NCBI GenBank assembly: GCA_023436245.1
Contig: JAEZJZ010000046.1
Span: forward strand, 1-64,000
Direction: 5' to 3'
Source of the DNA: Bacillota bacterium
GTDB taxonomy: Bacteria; Bacillota; UBA994; UBA5500
Length of the DNA: 64,000 bases
A program made the translations under genes and the position numbers. How positions within the stretch are numbered: the stretch's first letter is position 1; each line of letters opens with the position of its first letter. The notes under the pieces were generated by a model, which was given only the letters and a program-made list of their open reading frames with translations, made no database searches and was not told the DNA's origin. Positions 8,696 through 16,012 of the stretch are shown here, one piece after another.

Positions 8696-8939
8696 TGATA
8701 TCTTCACTCCCCTTCACCTCTCGATCTATTTCCTACATCCAGTATATAGTCTATTTCGCCAGGTTAAAAGGACCACCTAAACCAGTGCCCTGATCCGTTG
8801 CCGTCCGCTGCTCAGCGAATAATCTTCCCTGGACGGTCTTTCTGGTAAACGAAGGTGCCTAATAGGGTGGCGATGAACATAGGTTAAGACAAGCCCAGGC
8901 GCTCGGTAATGCACCTGGAGCAATAAGGGAGGTCGGAAA

Positions 8940-10130
8940 ATGAACTACGAAATCAGCCAGAACGAGTTGCAGCGGCGTCAGCGGGCAGCGCTGGCAGAGG
9001 TAGAGCGTCGGGGTGGGTCGGCCCTGGTACTCTTCGGTTCAACTGAGATCTTCTATATGTCCAAATTCGCTTTCATCCCCACTGAGCGCCCCATCTCTTT
9101 GATCATCCGGGGCGACGGCCATCGAACTCTTTTCGTGCCACGGCTGGAACTAGAGCATGCCGAGGAATATGCAGCTGTGGACCGAGTAGCTGCTTACCCT
9201 GAGTATCCTTCTGATGTACACCCGTTACTGCGGTTGGTCAAGTTGCTGACTGAACTCGGTCTGGAAAGGAGCACTCTGGTCGTGGACAGTGACGGCTATG
9301 GTTCGCCTCAAGGCTATCACGGATCGCGCCTGTCAGAAGCCCTGCCGCAGGCCAAGTTGGTATTCGGCAAGGACATCATCGAGAACCTGCGCATGATCAA
9401 ATCACCGGAAGAGATTGACCTGATTAGAGAGAGCTGTCGTTGGGGCAATCTGGCTCATGTGTTGCTCCAGGAGTACTCTTTGCCCGGGAGGACCGAAAAC
9501 GAGGTCTCGATGCGCGCCTCGATGGAAGCAACCATGACCATGATGAAGACCCTGGGCAGGAATTATCGCCCGGTGGGTTTGGGAGGTACAGGCGCCAGCG
9601 CCGGATTCCGTGGCCAAATCGGCGCCCATTCGGCATTTCCCCATTCCATGAACATCAATGCCGTACTCAGACCGGGAGACAACTTGGCGACCGGAGCCGG
9701 TGCACAGGTCTTTGGATACCACAGCGAGCTGGAGCGGACTATGTTCGTGGGAGAACCGAGCAGCGAACAGCGCCACTTCTTTGATCTGATGTTGCAACTG
9801 CAGGACCTTTGCTTCGCCTCAATTAAGCCGGGGCAACCCTGTGCTGTGGTCGATCAGGAGATGCGGCGCTTCTATGAGGAGCACAATCTCTGGCCCTACT
9901 GGCGGCACCACGTCGGGCATGCGCTGGGACTGCTCGGGCACGAGGCCCCCTTCTTCGACATCGGGGACCACACGATCATCCATCCCGGGATGGTCTTCTC
10001 CGTGGAGCCTGGCCTGTTCGTGATGGGGCTGGGCGGATTCCGCCACAGTGACACCCTAGTGGTGACGGAGGCAGGCATTGAAATGCTCACTTACTATCCG
10101 CGCGATCTGGAAAGCCTGATCTGTGGCTGA
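8940..10130 (+). CDS. M24/creatinase-family protein with altered metal site
   Basis: 396 residues with the two-domain creatinase/prolidase layout: an N-terminal Rossmann-like domain (about 1-140) and a C-terminal pita-bread domain. It resembles Xaa-Pro peptidases, but several metal ligands of that family are changed. The usual D-A-G is G-A-G (A-T-G-A-G-A), the usual D-x-x-R-T is E-L-E-R-T, and the last R-x-E-D is R-H-S-D. The histidine of G-H-A-L-G-L-L-G-H-E and the V-E-P-G glutamate remain. Creatinase itself is a metal-free member of this fold, so a non-peptidase hydrolase role is plausible. GGGAGG precedes ATG 8940; a terminator follows. Confidence 0.8.
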   Translation: MNYEISQNELQRRQRAALAEVERRGGSALVLFGSTEIFYMSKFAFIPTERPISLIIRGDGHRTLFVPRLELEHAEEYAAVDRVAAYPEYPSDVHPLLRLVKLLTELGLERSTLVVDSDGYGSPQGYHGSRLSEALPQAKLVFGKDIIENLRMIKSPEEIDLIRESCRWGNLAHVLLQEYSLPGRTENEVSMRASMEATMTMMKTLGRNYRPVGLGGTGASAGFRGQIGAHSAFPHSMNINAVLRPGDNLATGAGAQVFGYHSELERTMFVGEPSSEQRHFFDLMLQLQDLCFASIKPGQPCAVVDQEMRRFYEEHNLWPYWRHHVGHALGLLGHEAPFFDIGDHTIIHPGMVFSVEPGLFVMGLGGFRHSDTLVVTEAGIEMLTYYPRDLESLICG

Positions 10131-10142
10131 CCGGGCAAAGGA

Positions 10143-10177
10143 AAGCGCCCCTACCCAGCTCTGGGGTAGGGGCGCTT
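10143..10177. terminator. Bidirectional terminator
   Basis: A 14-bp stem (10143-10156 with 10164-10177) lies between the convergent M24-like gene and the small unknown gene. Confidence 0.85.
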
Positions 10178-10205
10178 CATCCTGGACTGGTCAAGCAGGA
10201 ATCCG

Positions 10206-10577
10206 CTATGCAGGGATAATCTCCCAGTCAGCGTTCGGAATGAGCGGGAAGTCCTGAACTGCGTCACAGAGGTTATCAAGCAAGTAGAGCGCAGGGCGAA
10301 CCTCACCTGCAGAGTTGATGAAGAACTGATAGTACGGGTAACCCTTGGGGATGTCGAGCACCAAGTTGGCAACAGTGTTGTTCGGGACGGTCACGGTGCG
10401 CAGCACGATGCGAGTCCAGGTCTCAGGGGTATCCGGAGCGGTGAAGGGAGCGGCAAACAGTTCCACGGTCACATCGTGACTGCTTCCAGTCAGGTTGGAG
10501 AGCAGTAGACCGAAGCGGTTGTTGCCGTTGCGGTAGCGTTTCTCGATATACAACGGGCCTGTCGTCCTAAAGGACAT
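10206..10577 (-). CDS. Conserved-looking small protein, unknown function
   Basis: 123 residues without signal peptide or membrane segment. The sequence has many aromatic and beta-branched residues (R-F-G-L-L-L-S-N-L, D-V-T-V-E-L-F, V-A-N-L-V-L-D-I-P, Y-Y-Q-F-F-I), typical of a compact beta-sandwich. I do not recognise a family. ATG 10577 has a perfect AAAGGAGGTGA ribosome site, stronger than most here, which suggests abundant expression. Single gene with its own terminator. Confidence 0.7.
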   Translation of the reverse strand: MSFRTTGPLYIEKRYRNGNNRFGLLLSNLTGSSHDVTVELFAAPFTAPDTPETWTRIVLRTVTVPNNTVANLVLDIPKGYPYYQFFINSAGEVRPALYLLDNLCDAVQDFPLIPNADWEIIPA

Positions 10578-10974
10578 GTGAGTCACCTCCTTTGGTCTGG
10601 CATAGTGCATCATATGATGACGTATATCAGAGTGTTACTGCCACTCTTCTATATCGTAAGTGAGACTGTTCGTGTTCTATGGGAAGCTACTCCGACAACG
10701 AGCCCTGGTGTATTGACTGCGCTCAACCTGCTGGGACGAAGTGTCCCAACTGGAACCGGTCATCTGTGCTCCGTAGAGGCTCGGCATGCCGAGCCGATCC
10801 CGGCACCACAGCAGGCTGTGGTGCTGCGGTCCTGGGGAACTGGAACTTCTGAACGCTCTCGCAGGCTGTGGTGCTACAATCCAAGGGAATCGAGCTTTCT
10901 GACCGCCACCCGGCTTGCCGGGGCCGACGGTTTCAGCTAAAATGAGGCAACAGCTTGATTCGGGAGGTGTCTTG
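10578..10974. other. Intergenic space without genes, carrying palindromic repeats
   Basis: About 400 nt between divergent genes. The only structure seen is the REP-like mosaic at 10771-10877. Promoters for both flanking genes must lie here, but I cannot point to convincing -35/-10 boxes. Confidence 0.6.
10771..10877. repeat. REP-like palindromic mosaic, copy 1
   Basis: It starts with the unit CGTAGAGGCTCGGCATGCC..., whose core GGCTCGGCATGCCGAGCC is a perfect palindrome. A second hairpin follows (CACCACAGC at 10804-10812 with GCTGTGGTG at 10815-10823), then a partial repetition of GCAGGCTGTGGTGCTAC. Related blocks occur at about 19671, 31861, 39519 and 61840, always between genes. Confidence 0.8.
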
Positions 10975-11424
10975 ATGCAACAACCGGCGGAGCGACACTG
11001 CCCTGTCTGCGGTGCAAATCTGGTAGGCGCGGGAAGTTGTGATCAGCTCTGGTACAGAACGCAGGAGAAGGAGTTCACAGATGCCGGCTATGGGGCCGTG
11101 CATCACCTCAGTGTGCCGTGCTACATGATTCAGCACAATGCCTATTCGCGCGCTGGTTTCTGGCAGGTGCGCGATCTGCTGCAGCGGTTCGTGCTGGGGC
11201 TGGAGCCGCAAGTGTTTAGGCGGCAGGAAGGCGCTAAACAAGACAACAAGCAGCGTTCATTCAGCATCGTCAAGGGCGAAAAGCTGAATGCCTTAGATGG
11301 TAGGCGATGGTCGTTCACAGTGAGCGATGTGCGGCTCGAAAATGCGGAGGATTACTGTCGCGACGTCCGGCAGTGGGCAGAAAGCGTGTTGGTGGATACC
11401 GCAGAACTCGAACGACAACAGTGA
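10975..11424 (+). CDS. DUF5946 family protein
   Basis: 149 residues. Near the N-terminus is a C-P-V-C-G knuckle, then the family pattern D-A-G-Y-G-A-V-H-H-L-S-V-P-C-Y-M-I-Q-H-N, known from DUF5946 proteins of Bacillota and Chloroflexota. The cysteines and histidines suggest metal binding. No function is established for the family. ATG 10975 is chosen because GGGAGGTG lies just upstream; the frame is open further up without ribosome sites. Its downstream neighbour is a mobile-type repeat. Confidence 0.75.
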   Translation: MQQPAERHCPVCGANLVGAGSCDQLWYRTQEKEFTDAGYGAVHHLSVPCYMIQHNAYSRAGFWQVRDLLQRFVLGLEPQVFRRQEGAKQDNKQRSFSIVKGEKLNALDGRRWSFTVSDVRLENAEDYCRDVRQWAESVLVDTAELERQQ

Positions 11425-11440
11425 GCAAACCGAGACTGAT

Positions 11441-11620
11441 GGGGCTATTGCAGCAGCGCTGCATAAACAGCAGAAAGAGAGACGACGGCTGTCGCCTCTC
11501 TTTCGTTTGGGTGCACAGATGCTGCCTGTAGGTTGCCATGTGACGAAGCAAGGGTCGCATACATGCGACCCCTACGAGTGCCGGAATATGTATCACCATC
11601 GTAGGGGCCGCTGCCGAAAA
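11441..11620 (+). repeat. MITE-like element, copy 1 (right end degraded)
   Basis: It begins with a decayed version of the terminal repeat (GGGGCTATTGCAGCAG), then the family hairpin AAAGAGAGACGACGGCTGTC... and the GTTTGGGTG motif. The tail (11530-11613) resembles the tail of the copy at 36388-36599: GGGTCGCAT-CATGCGACCCCTACG, then CATCGTAGGGG. No right terminal repeat is visible. Confidence 0.7.
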
Positions 11621-11884
11621 GCCCAGATCAGGTCCTGCCCGGTGGTCTGGCCTACTCTGACTACTTTGCTGGAGAAGACGTCCGCCACAATCGCCTTGGC
11701 CACCGCGACAATGTCCGGGTAGGCTTCAAGCTCGGGCTGGCTGCGGACTTGCAGCCAGTTGATGGTCAGTTGGTCGGAAGCTACTGTTCTGGCAGAGTAG
11801 ACCGGTCCCAAAGCTTGCTGTAACTGCCGTTGGTTACCAACAGTCAGGTCTCCCGCAAAGGGACTGTCCTCCGAGCTGCATGGC

Positions 11885-11995
11885 TTAGGCTTCGTCCCCT
11901 AGAGGAAGAGTCACTTCCAGGTCGTTGAACCAGCTGCTCCACTGAAGAGCGTCCTCAGCGGCGATAGGTGAAAGATAGCATTTCTGCCCGATCAG
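11885..11995 (-). pseudogene. Remnant of a GNAT acetyltransferase
   Basis: In one minus-strand frame, 36 codons before the TAA at 11885-11887 read L-I-G-Q-K-C-Y-L-S-P-I-A-A-E-D-A-L-Q-W, then S-S-W-F-N-D-L-E-V-T-L-P-L-G-D-E-A. This matches the N-terminal part of GNAT acetyltransferases (the L-S-P-..-E-D-A and W-x-N-D-L-E-V signatures). There is no usable start and the acetyl-CoA binding half is absent, so this is a broken fragment. The 11996-12145 stretch and the 11621-11880 stretch hold no gene I can support. Confidence 0.5.
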
Positions 11996-12145
11996 ACGAC
12001 GAAAGTGCGTCCAGATATGTACCCCCTATTCACGTTTGTCTCCCTCCACCCTACCGTAGATGGACTGCCGATGCAGTACCGAGAACGGATCCGAAAGAAC
12101 TATCGACCGCTTCCTCCGATAGGGCCAGCGTGAGCGGATGGAAAG

Positions 12146-12173
12146 GGCCGGCCCAGCTGCTGCCGGACCGGCC
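12146..12173 (-). terminator. Probable terminator of the chemotaxis receptor gene
   Basis: GGCCGG and CCGGCC arms enclose a GC-rich interior just downstream of the minus-strand stop, followed on that strand by CTTTCC. Confidence 0.5.
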
Positions 12174-12186
12174 TTCCTGTCTTCCG

Positions 12187-14154
12187 CTACACCGTAAACC
12201 GGTTGATCGCTTCCTGCAATCTGACGGCCAGTTTGGCCAGGCTCTCAGACGAAGCCGCGATCTGCTGTGCGGCGGCTGTCTGCTCTTCGGTGGAAGCTGC
12301 CACCTCCTCGGCGCTGGCAGCGCTCTCCTGCGTAATCGCGGCGATGTTCTCGATGGCGCCTTCCGCCTGTTCAGCGTTGCTGCTCAGCGTCACTGCCGCC
12401 TGATTCATCACTTCGATCTGTTCCTGCAACCGCAGTACGGTGGAGCGAATCTGCTGGAAGGAGGCATCTGTACCGCTGACGGCCATCTCCTGTTGGTCAA
12501 CGGCAGTCTCCGTCGCCTGCATCTCAGAGACGGCGGAAGCCACTCCTGCTGTGATCTGCTTGATCAGATCGGCTATCTGCCCGGTAGCCTGACGTGACTG
12601 CTCCGCCAGTTGCCTTACCTGATCTGCCACCACCGCAAATCCTTTGCCCTGCTCACCTGCGCGTGCGGCTTCAATTGCGGCGTTCAAGGCCAGCAAGTTG
12701 GTCTGGGTGGCTACGCTGTTGATCAACTCGACGATGCGCTCAATCTGCTGCGATTTGGCGCTGAGGTCAGCCACGGCCCGGGCAACATTGCTCGTCGCCC
12801 GCTTGGTGCCGGCCATTTGCTGCTTCTGCTCATCTATCGTCTTCAATCCTTCAGTTACCCGTAGCACCGCGTCTCCAGTCATCTGGCCGGAGAGAACTGC
12901 GTCTGATGAAATGGCAGCCAGCCCAGTTACCATACGGCGCACCATCTCATTGCCCTGTTCAGCTGACTCGGCCTGCTCGGTTGCCCCCTTGGCCAGGTCG
13001 CTGATAGTCATGGCCACTTGCTCACTGGCCCTGCTCGCCTCGTTGGCACCGGCCGTCATCTGCTCGGCGGCCGAGGCGACTGTCAGTCCCATTTCCCGCA
13101 TCTCGCCCAGCAGACTGCGCACCTGCTCAACCATCTCATTGAAGCTTTGAGCCAGAGTGCCCACCTCGTCATCGCTCTCAACCGGCACGGTGACGCGCAG
13201 GTTGCCTCCTGCCACTTCCTTGGTGATGGCCACCATCTGCACGATCGGACGGACGCTGCGCCCGATCAGCCAGTTGGCGGCTAACAGGGTAATCAGCAAG
13301 GTGCCGAAGCCGACCAGCAAAGCCCGGGCGCGCAAACCGGCGACCGTGGCCGCCACCTCATCGTAGTCTGCGGTCATGGCCACCGACCAAGAGGCGTTTT
13401 CCAAGGGGCGATAAAAGACAAGATTTCTGATCCCGTCCAGCACGTACTCGTCGTCACCCGATTCACCGTTTTGCATTCTGCCCGAAATGCTGGCCAGGTC
13501 CTGATTGCTGTGTTCGGTCAGCTTCTGCTGCATCACCCAGCTCGCGTTCGGGTGGGCAATGACCAACCCGGTCTCATCCAACATGTATCCATATCCATGC
13601 TCACCGATCTTCTCCGCGTTCACATAGGCGGTGAGGCTAGTTAGCTCAACAGTTGCTCCCAGCACGCCGATCACCTGCCCGGATGCACTCCTCACCGGGG
13701 CAACAATGGCAACGACGTTCTGGCCGGTAGCGTTGGAGTTGACCGGATCGGACACTACAACTTGGCCACTCATCGCCACAGGAAAATAGGCCCGCTCGGC
13801 TATGCTGCCATCCGTACCGCTGCTGGCCCGAAAGCGACCGGTCTTGTCTGCCAAATAGAGCATCTCAAAACCGGACAACTGCTCCTGATTGGCCTGTATG
13901 TACTCATTAACCTTCTCCCAGTCCATGTCCTGCGTGCGCTGCATGCTTGCGATCATCTGCACCTGGCGGATCCAGGCGAGAAGCTGATCATCCAAGCGCG
14001 AAGCCATCTTCTCCAGTTTCGCTTCAGCCAACAGGTGGACCTGCTCCATCACAGCATCCCGCGCCCCCAGATAGGTGAACACCCCTGATGACAAGAAACC
14101 CAGACCGACGAGAATCAGCACCGGCAACAGAATTTTCAGCTTCAAGCTCTTCAC
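12187..14154 (-). CDS. Methyl-accepting chemotaxis protein
   Basis: 655 residues: membrane helix near the N-terminus, an extracytoplasmic Cache-type sensor region of about 250 residues (D-K-T-G-R-F, G-V-L-G-A-T-V-E-L, Y-G-Y-M-L-D-E-T-G), a second membrane helix, HAMP, and a long coiled-coil signalling domain. The hairpin tip N-A-A-I-E-A-A-R-A-G-E-Q-G-K-G-F-A-V-V-A is the interaction site for CheA and CheW. Cache domains usually bind small metabolites such as amino or carboxylic acids. I chose GTG 14154 because GAGGAAGG precedes it and it places the first membrane helix at the N-terminus; the longer ATG version adds 33 unconserved residues. No other chemotaxis gene is in the window. Confidence 0.93.
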   Translation of the reverse strand: MKSLKLKILLPVLILVGLGFLSSGVFTYLGARDAVMEQVHLLAEAKLEKMASRLDDQLLAWIRQVQMIASMQRTQDMDWEKVNEYIQANQEQLSGFEMLYLADKTGRFRASSGTDGSIAERAYFPVAMSGQVVVSDPVNSNATGQNVVAIVAPVRSASGQVIGVLGATVELTSLTAYVNAEKIGEHGYGYMLDETGLVIAHPNASWVMQQKLTEHSNQDLASISGRMQNGESGDDEYVLDGIRNLVFYRPLENASWSVAMTADYDEVAATVAGLRARALLVGFGTLLITLLAANWLIGRSVRPIVQMVAITKEVAGGNLRVTVPVESDDEVGTLAQSFNEMVEQVRSLLGEMREMGLTVASAAEQMTAGANEASRASEQVAMTISDLAKGATEQAESAEQGNEMVRRMVTGLAAISSDAVLSGQMTGDAVLRVTEGLKTIDEQKQQMAGTKRATSNVARAVADLSAKSQQIERIVELINSVATQTNLLALNAAIEAARAGEQGKGFAVVADQVRQLAEQSRQATGQIADLIKQITAGVASAVSEMQATETAVDQQEMAVSGTDASFQQIRSTVLRLQEQIEVMNQAAVTLSSNAEQAEGAIENIAAITQESAASAEEVAASTEEQTAAAQQIAASSESLAKLAVRLQEAINRFTV

Positions 14155-14358
14155 GAAAACCCTTCCTCTCCCTCTTTGTCGGGCAGCAAAGCAAGATCTG
14201 CAGCCGCTCAGAAGCCGCTGATTCGGCAGCGGCTCGCCGCCCATTTTGCACATATCGACAAGATTCGACTTTCGATCGTGGTTATCCTGCCGAAATGCGA
14301 GGATTATCAGGAAAAATTATTCTTATCAATAATCAAGGAGAGCTTCAGGAGGATGGGA

Positions 14359-14472
14359 TCATGCGCCGCGAAAACGAAAGAGCATGCGGTGTTTTCCCCA
14401 ATGCTCTTCGCCCACATCCAGCAGCCGCTGCTTGATTGCCTGGCGCTCATCCTCGGAAAATGCTCTTGGCAT
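14359..14472 (-). pseudogene. Truncated TetR-family regulator gene
   Basis: Starting at ATG 14472 the frame reads M-P-R-A-F-S-E-D-E-R-Q-A-I-K-Q-R-L-L-D-V-G-E-E-H-W-G-K. This is the first helix of TetR-type DNA-binding domains; then it runs into unrelated residues and a stop. The helix-turn-helix and ligand domain are missing. Upstream remain a promoter-like TTGACA and a perfect 15-bp palindrome, so regulatory DNA survived the loss of the coding part. Confidence 0.5.
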
Positions 14473-14513
14473 GATTGGTCTCACCCCTCCAATGACTATC
14501 ATGAGAAGGTTGG

Positions 14514-14528
14514 TCATTGAGTCAATGA
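14514..14528. promoter_or_regulatory. Palindromic operator candidate upstream of the TetR remnant
   Basis: TCATTGA-G-TCAATGA is a perfect 15-bp palindrome lying between a TTGACA box and the start codon of the truncated TetR gene, the usual place of a TetR autoregulatory operator. Confidence 0.4.
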
Positions 14529-14591
14529 TAAGGGTGCGAGTAGCTCCTTTGTCAAGGACCAGAGACCAGAGACTATCAATCAAGCACAGAG

Positions 14592-15524
14592 CTATACGAT
14601 GATTTCCACCTGATCACCGTCCAGCAACACGTGATCCGGACCGACCAACTGGCCGGGAAACTTGGCAGACTCTCCAAAGACTCTGCCTTTGTTGACACGG
14701 CCTGCGATCTCCCGGTGTACCGCTCGTGCAAAATCGCGCAGAGTGGAGTCCCGCTGCAGAATAAAGGGTGTTCCGCTCTGATTGTTCCGCCTGGGGAAGA
14801 CGCGCATCAGCCCACTCATTGACCAGATTGCCGCCCGCAATGCCTCCAACCCTGCGCCTGTTCCTGTGGAGACCGAGAGCAGCGCATGCGCGGCAAACTC
14901 TGACTGCACCGCCTGCCATACAGCATCTGCACCAGGAAGATCGTTCTTGGTGCAGACGACAAGCGGAGTCAGCTCCAGGTCCAAATGCGAAACCTCCTGC
15001 ATCACGATCCGCAGTCCGTCCATTCCGCCGTCGTCCAGCGGCAGGACATAGATCAGGCCATCCGCATTTCTTGCGCAGGCCAGCAGCTGCTTACCCCCTC
15101 CCTTGCCCATGTGCGCTCCCTCGATCAGCCCAGGGATCTCCACCAGTTGAATATGGGCATGATTGATCAGAGCGGTGGCGGCAATTGGGCGCAACGTGGT
15201 GAAAGGATAGTCGCCAACAGCTACCTGGCGACCGCAGAGCGCCTTGAGCAGAGAGGACTTGCCGGCATTCGGCGGGCCCAACAGCACGATCTGAGCATCT
15301 CCTTGCCGGGGAACAGCCAATGAATCGGTATGTCGGCTTTGCTTCCGCACCCTCGCCTGTGCTATCTCCTCCGTCACCCATTTGCGCAGTTCGCCGTACG
15401 GACCTGAGTAGTAGCCAGGCAGCAGATCCAAACACGCCTTCAGTGCGTCGATGCGCTCCGCACCGTCCTTGCCGCGAATGCGACGTTTGATCAGCCGGCG
15501 CATCTCCTCGTGTGGCATTGGCAT
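14592..15524 (-). CDS. OBG/DRG-type GTPase with C-terminal TGS domain
   Basis: 310 residues. A helical N-terminal part (1-75) precedes a GTPase domain with G1 G-P-P-N-A-G-K-S-S, the switch region D-Y-P-F-T-T-L-R-P, G3 E-I-P-G-L-I-E-G-A-H-M-G-K-G-G-G and G4 T-K-N-D. The last about 70 residues form a TGS domain (F-G-E-S-A-K-F-P-G-Q-L-V-G-P-D-H-V-L-L-D-G-D-Q-V-E-I). This layout is typical of DRG proteins of archaea and eukaryotes, which act on ribosomes; a bacterial subgroup also exists. TAGGAGG precedes ATG 15524. The gene lies directly downstream of a hairpin ending a putative small gene. Confidence 0.85.
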   Translation of the reverse strand: MPMPHEEMRRLIKRRIRGKDGAERIDALKACLDLLPGYYSGPYGELRKWVTEEIAQARVRKQSRHTDSLAVPRQGDAQIVLLGPPNAGKSSLLKALCGRQVAVGDYPFTTLRPIAATALINHAHIQLVEIPGLIEGAHMGKGGGKQLLACARNADGLIYVLPLDDGGMDGLRIVMQEVSHLDLELTPLVVCTKNDLPGADAVWQAVQSEFAAHALLSVSTGTGAGLEALRAAIWSMSGLMRVFPRRNNQSGTPFILQRDSTLRDFARAVHREIAGRVNKGRVFGESAKFPGQLVGPDHVLLDGDQVEIIV

Positions 15525-15558
15525 CAGTAAAACCTCCTAATCTATTGCAAAAGAAAAG

Positions 15559-15578
15559 GGGAGCCAAAGCTGGCTCCC
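15559..15578 (-). terminator. Terminator or attenuator upstream of the GTPase gene
   Basis: An 8-bp stem (15559-15566 with 15571-15578) is followed on the minus strand by CTTTTCTTTT, a good intrinsic terminator. It sits only 27 nt before the GTPase start, so it either ends the small upstream unit or attenuates the GTPase. Confidence 0.6.
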
Positions 15579-15610
15579 AGAAGGCTGCCTGACAACCCAC
15601 AAAGCAAGAA

Positions 15611-15629
15611 TGGGCCGCCAGGCGGCCCA
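15611..15629 (-). terminator. Tight hairpin after the small ORF
   Basis: TGGGCCGCC and GGCGGCCCA form a perfect 9-bp inverted repeat with one central base, 22 nt downstream of the stop of the small ORF, and are followed by TTCTT on the minus strand. Confidence 0.45.
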
Positions 15630-15650
15630 TCAATTACCCTCAGCACGCAG

Positions 15651-15782
15651 TTAGCTGCGCAATACTGCTTGGGTCTGGGTGGCCGCACAGGCAAAAGGGC
15701 AGACTGCTCCCTTGGTGCGGCCATGGAAATGTGCCGGGCGCGATAGTTTACCAACCAAGACGCTGATCATGGCTCGTGTCAT
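15651..15782 (-). CDS. Possible 43-residue peptide
   Basis: ATG 15782 is preceded by GAAAGGGGG about 10 nt upstream. It opens 43 codons: a hydrophobic/basic N-terminal half (M-T-R-A-M-I-S-V-L-V-G-K-L), then G-A-V-C-P-F-A-C-A-A-T-Q-T-Q-A-V-L-R-S with a C-x3-C pair near the C-terminus. Two hairpins follow, which supports a short transcription unit. The shape, leader plus small cysteine-containing core, is compatible with a modified or secreted peptide, but no modifying enzyme is adjacent. A longer overlapping frame exists, so this stays a candidate. Confidence 0.25.
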   Translation of the reverse strand: MTRAMISVLVGKLSRPAHFHGRTKGAVCPFACAATQTQAVLRS

Positions 15783-15915
15783 CTTTCCAGGCCCCCTTTC
15801 CATGTATTCACTCTAAGCGTAATGCCCGGCGGGGATGCAGCCAAGGGTAAAGTATGCGCTGGAACGTTTCTTTCCCCAAATGAGCCGGAACGACCAGTAC
15901 GATCTGGATAACTTG

Positions 15916-15944
15916 TTGACTATTCATAGACAATGCAATACTAT
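15916..15944 (+). promoter_or_regulatory. Promoter of the DUF2087-nucleotidyltransferase gene
   Basis: TTGACT (15916-15921), 17-nt spacer, TACTAT (15939-15944), about 70 nt upstream of the start. Confidence 0.6.
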
Positions 15945-15957
15945 GTCTATGTAGACA
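15926..15957. promoter_or_regulatory. Operator candidate with TGTCTAT repeats
   Basis: ATAGACA (15926-15932) and TGTCTAT (15944-15950) form an inverted repeat across the spacer and -10 box; TGTCTA-TG-TAGACA (15944-15957) is a second, perfect palindrome. A repressor bound here would block the promoter. The same TGTCTAT word follows the -10 box of the other DUF2087 gene at 32041. Confidence 0.5.
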
Positions 15958-16012
15958 ATAGACCCATTCCTAATATGGTCTATGCGCACACTGATTTGGG
16001 GGAATGAGAGGA

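Noticed and set aside
11593..11811. 72-codon minus-strand frame near the GNAT remnant
   Set aside because: No ribosome site; its 3' end runs into repeat sequence. Possibly old coding debris, but no family match.
15542..15754. 70-codon minus-strand frame overlapping the small ORF
   Set aside because: It runs straight through both hairpins and lacks a good ribosome site; the 43-codon frame ends before the hairpins and is the better candidate.
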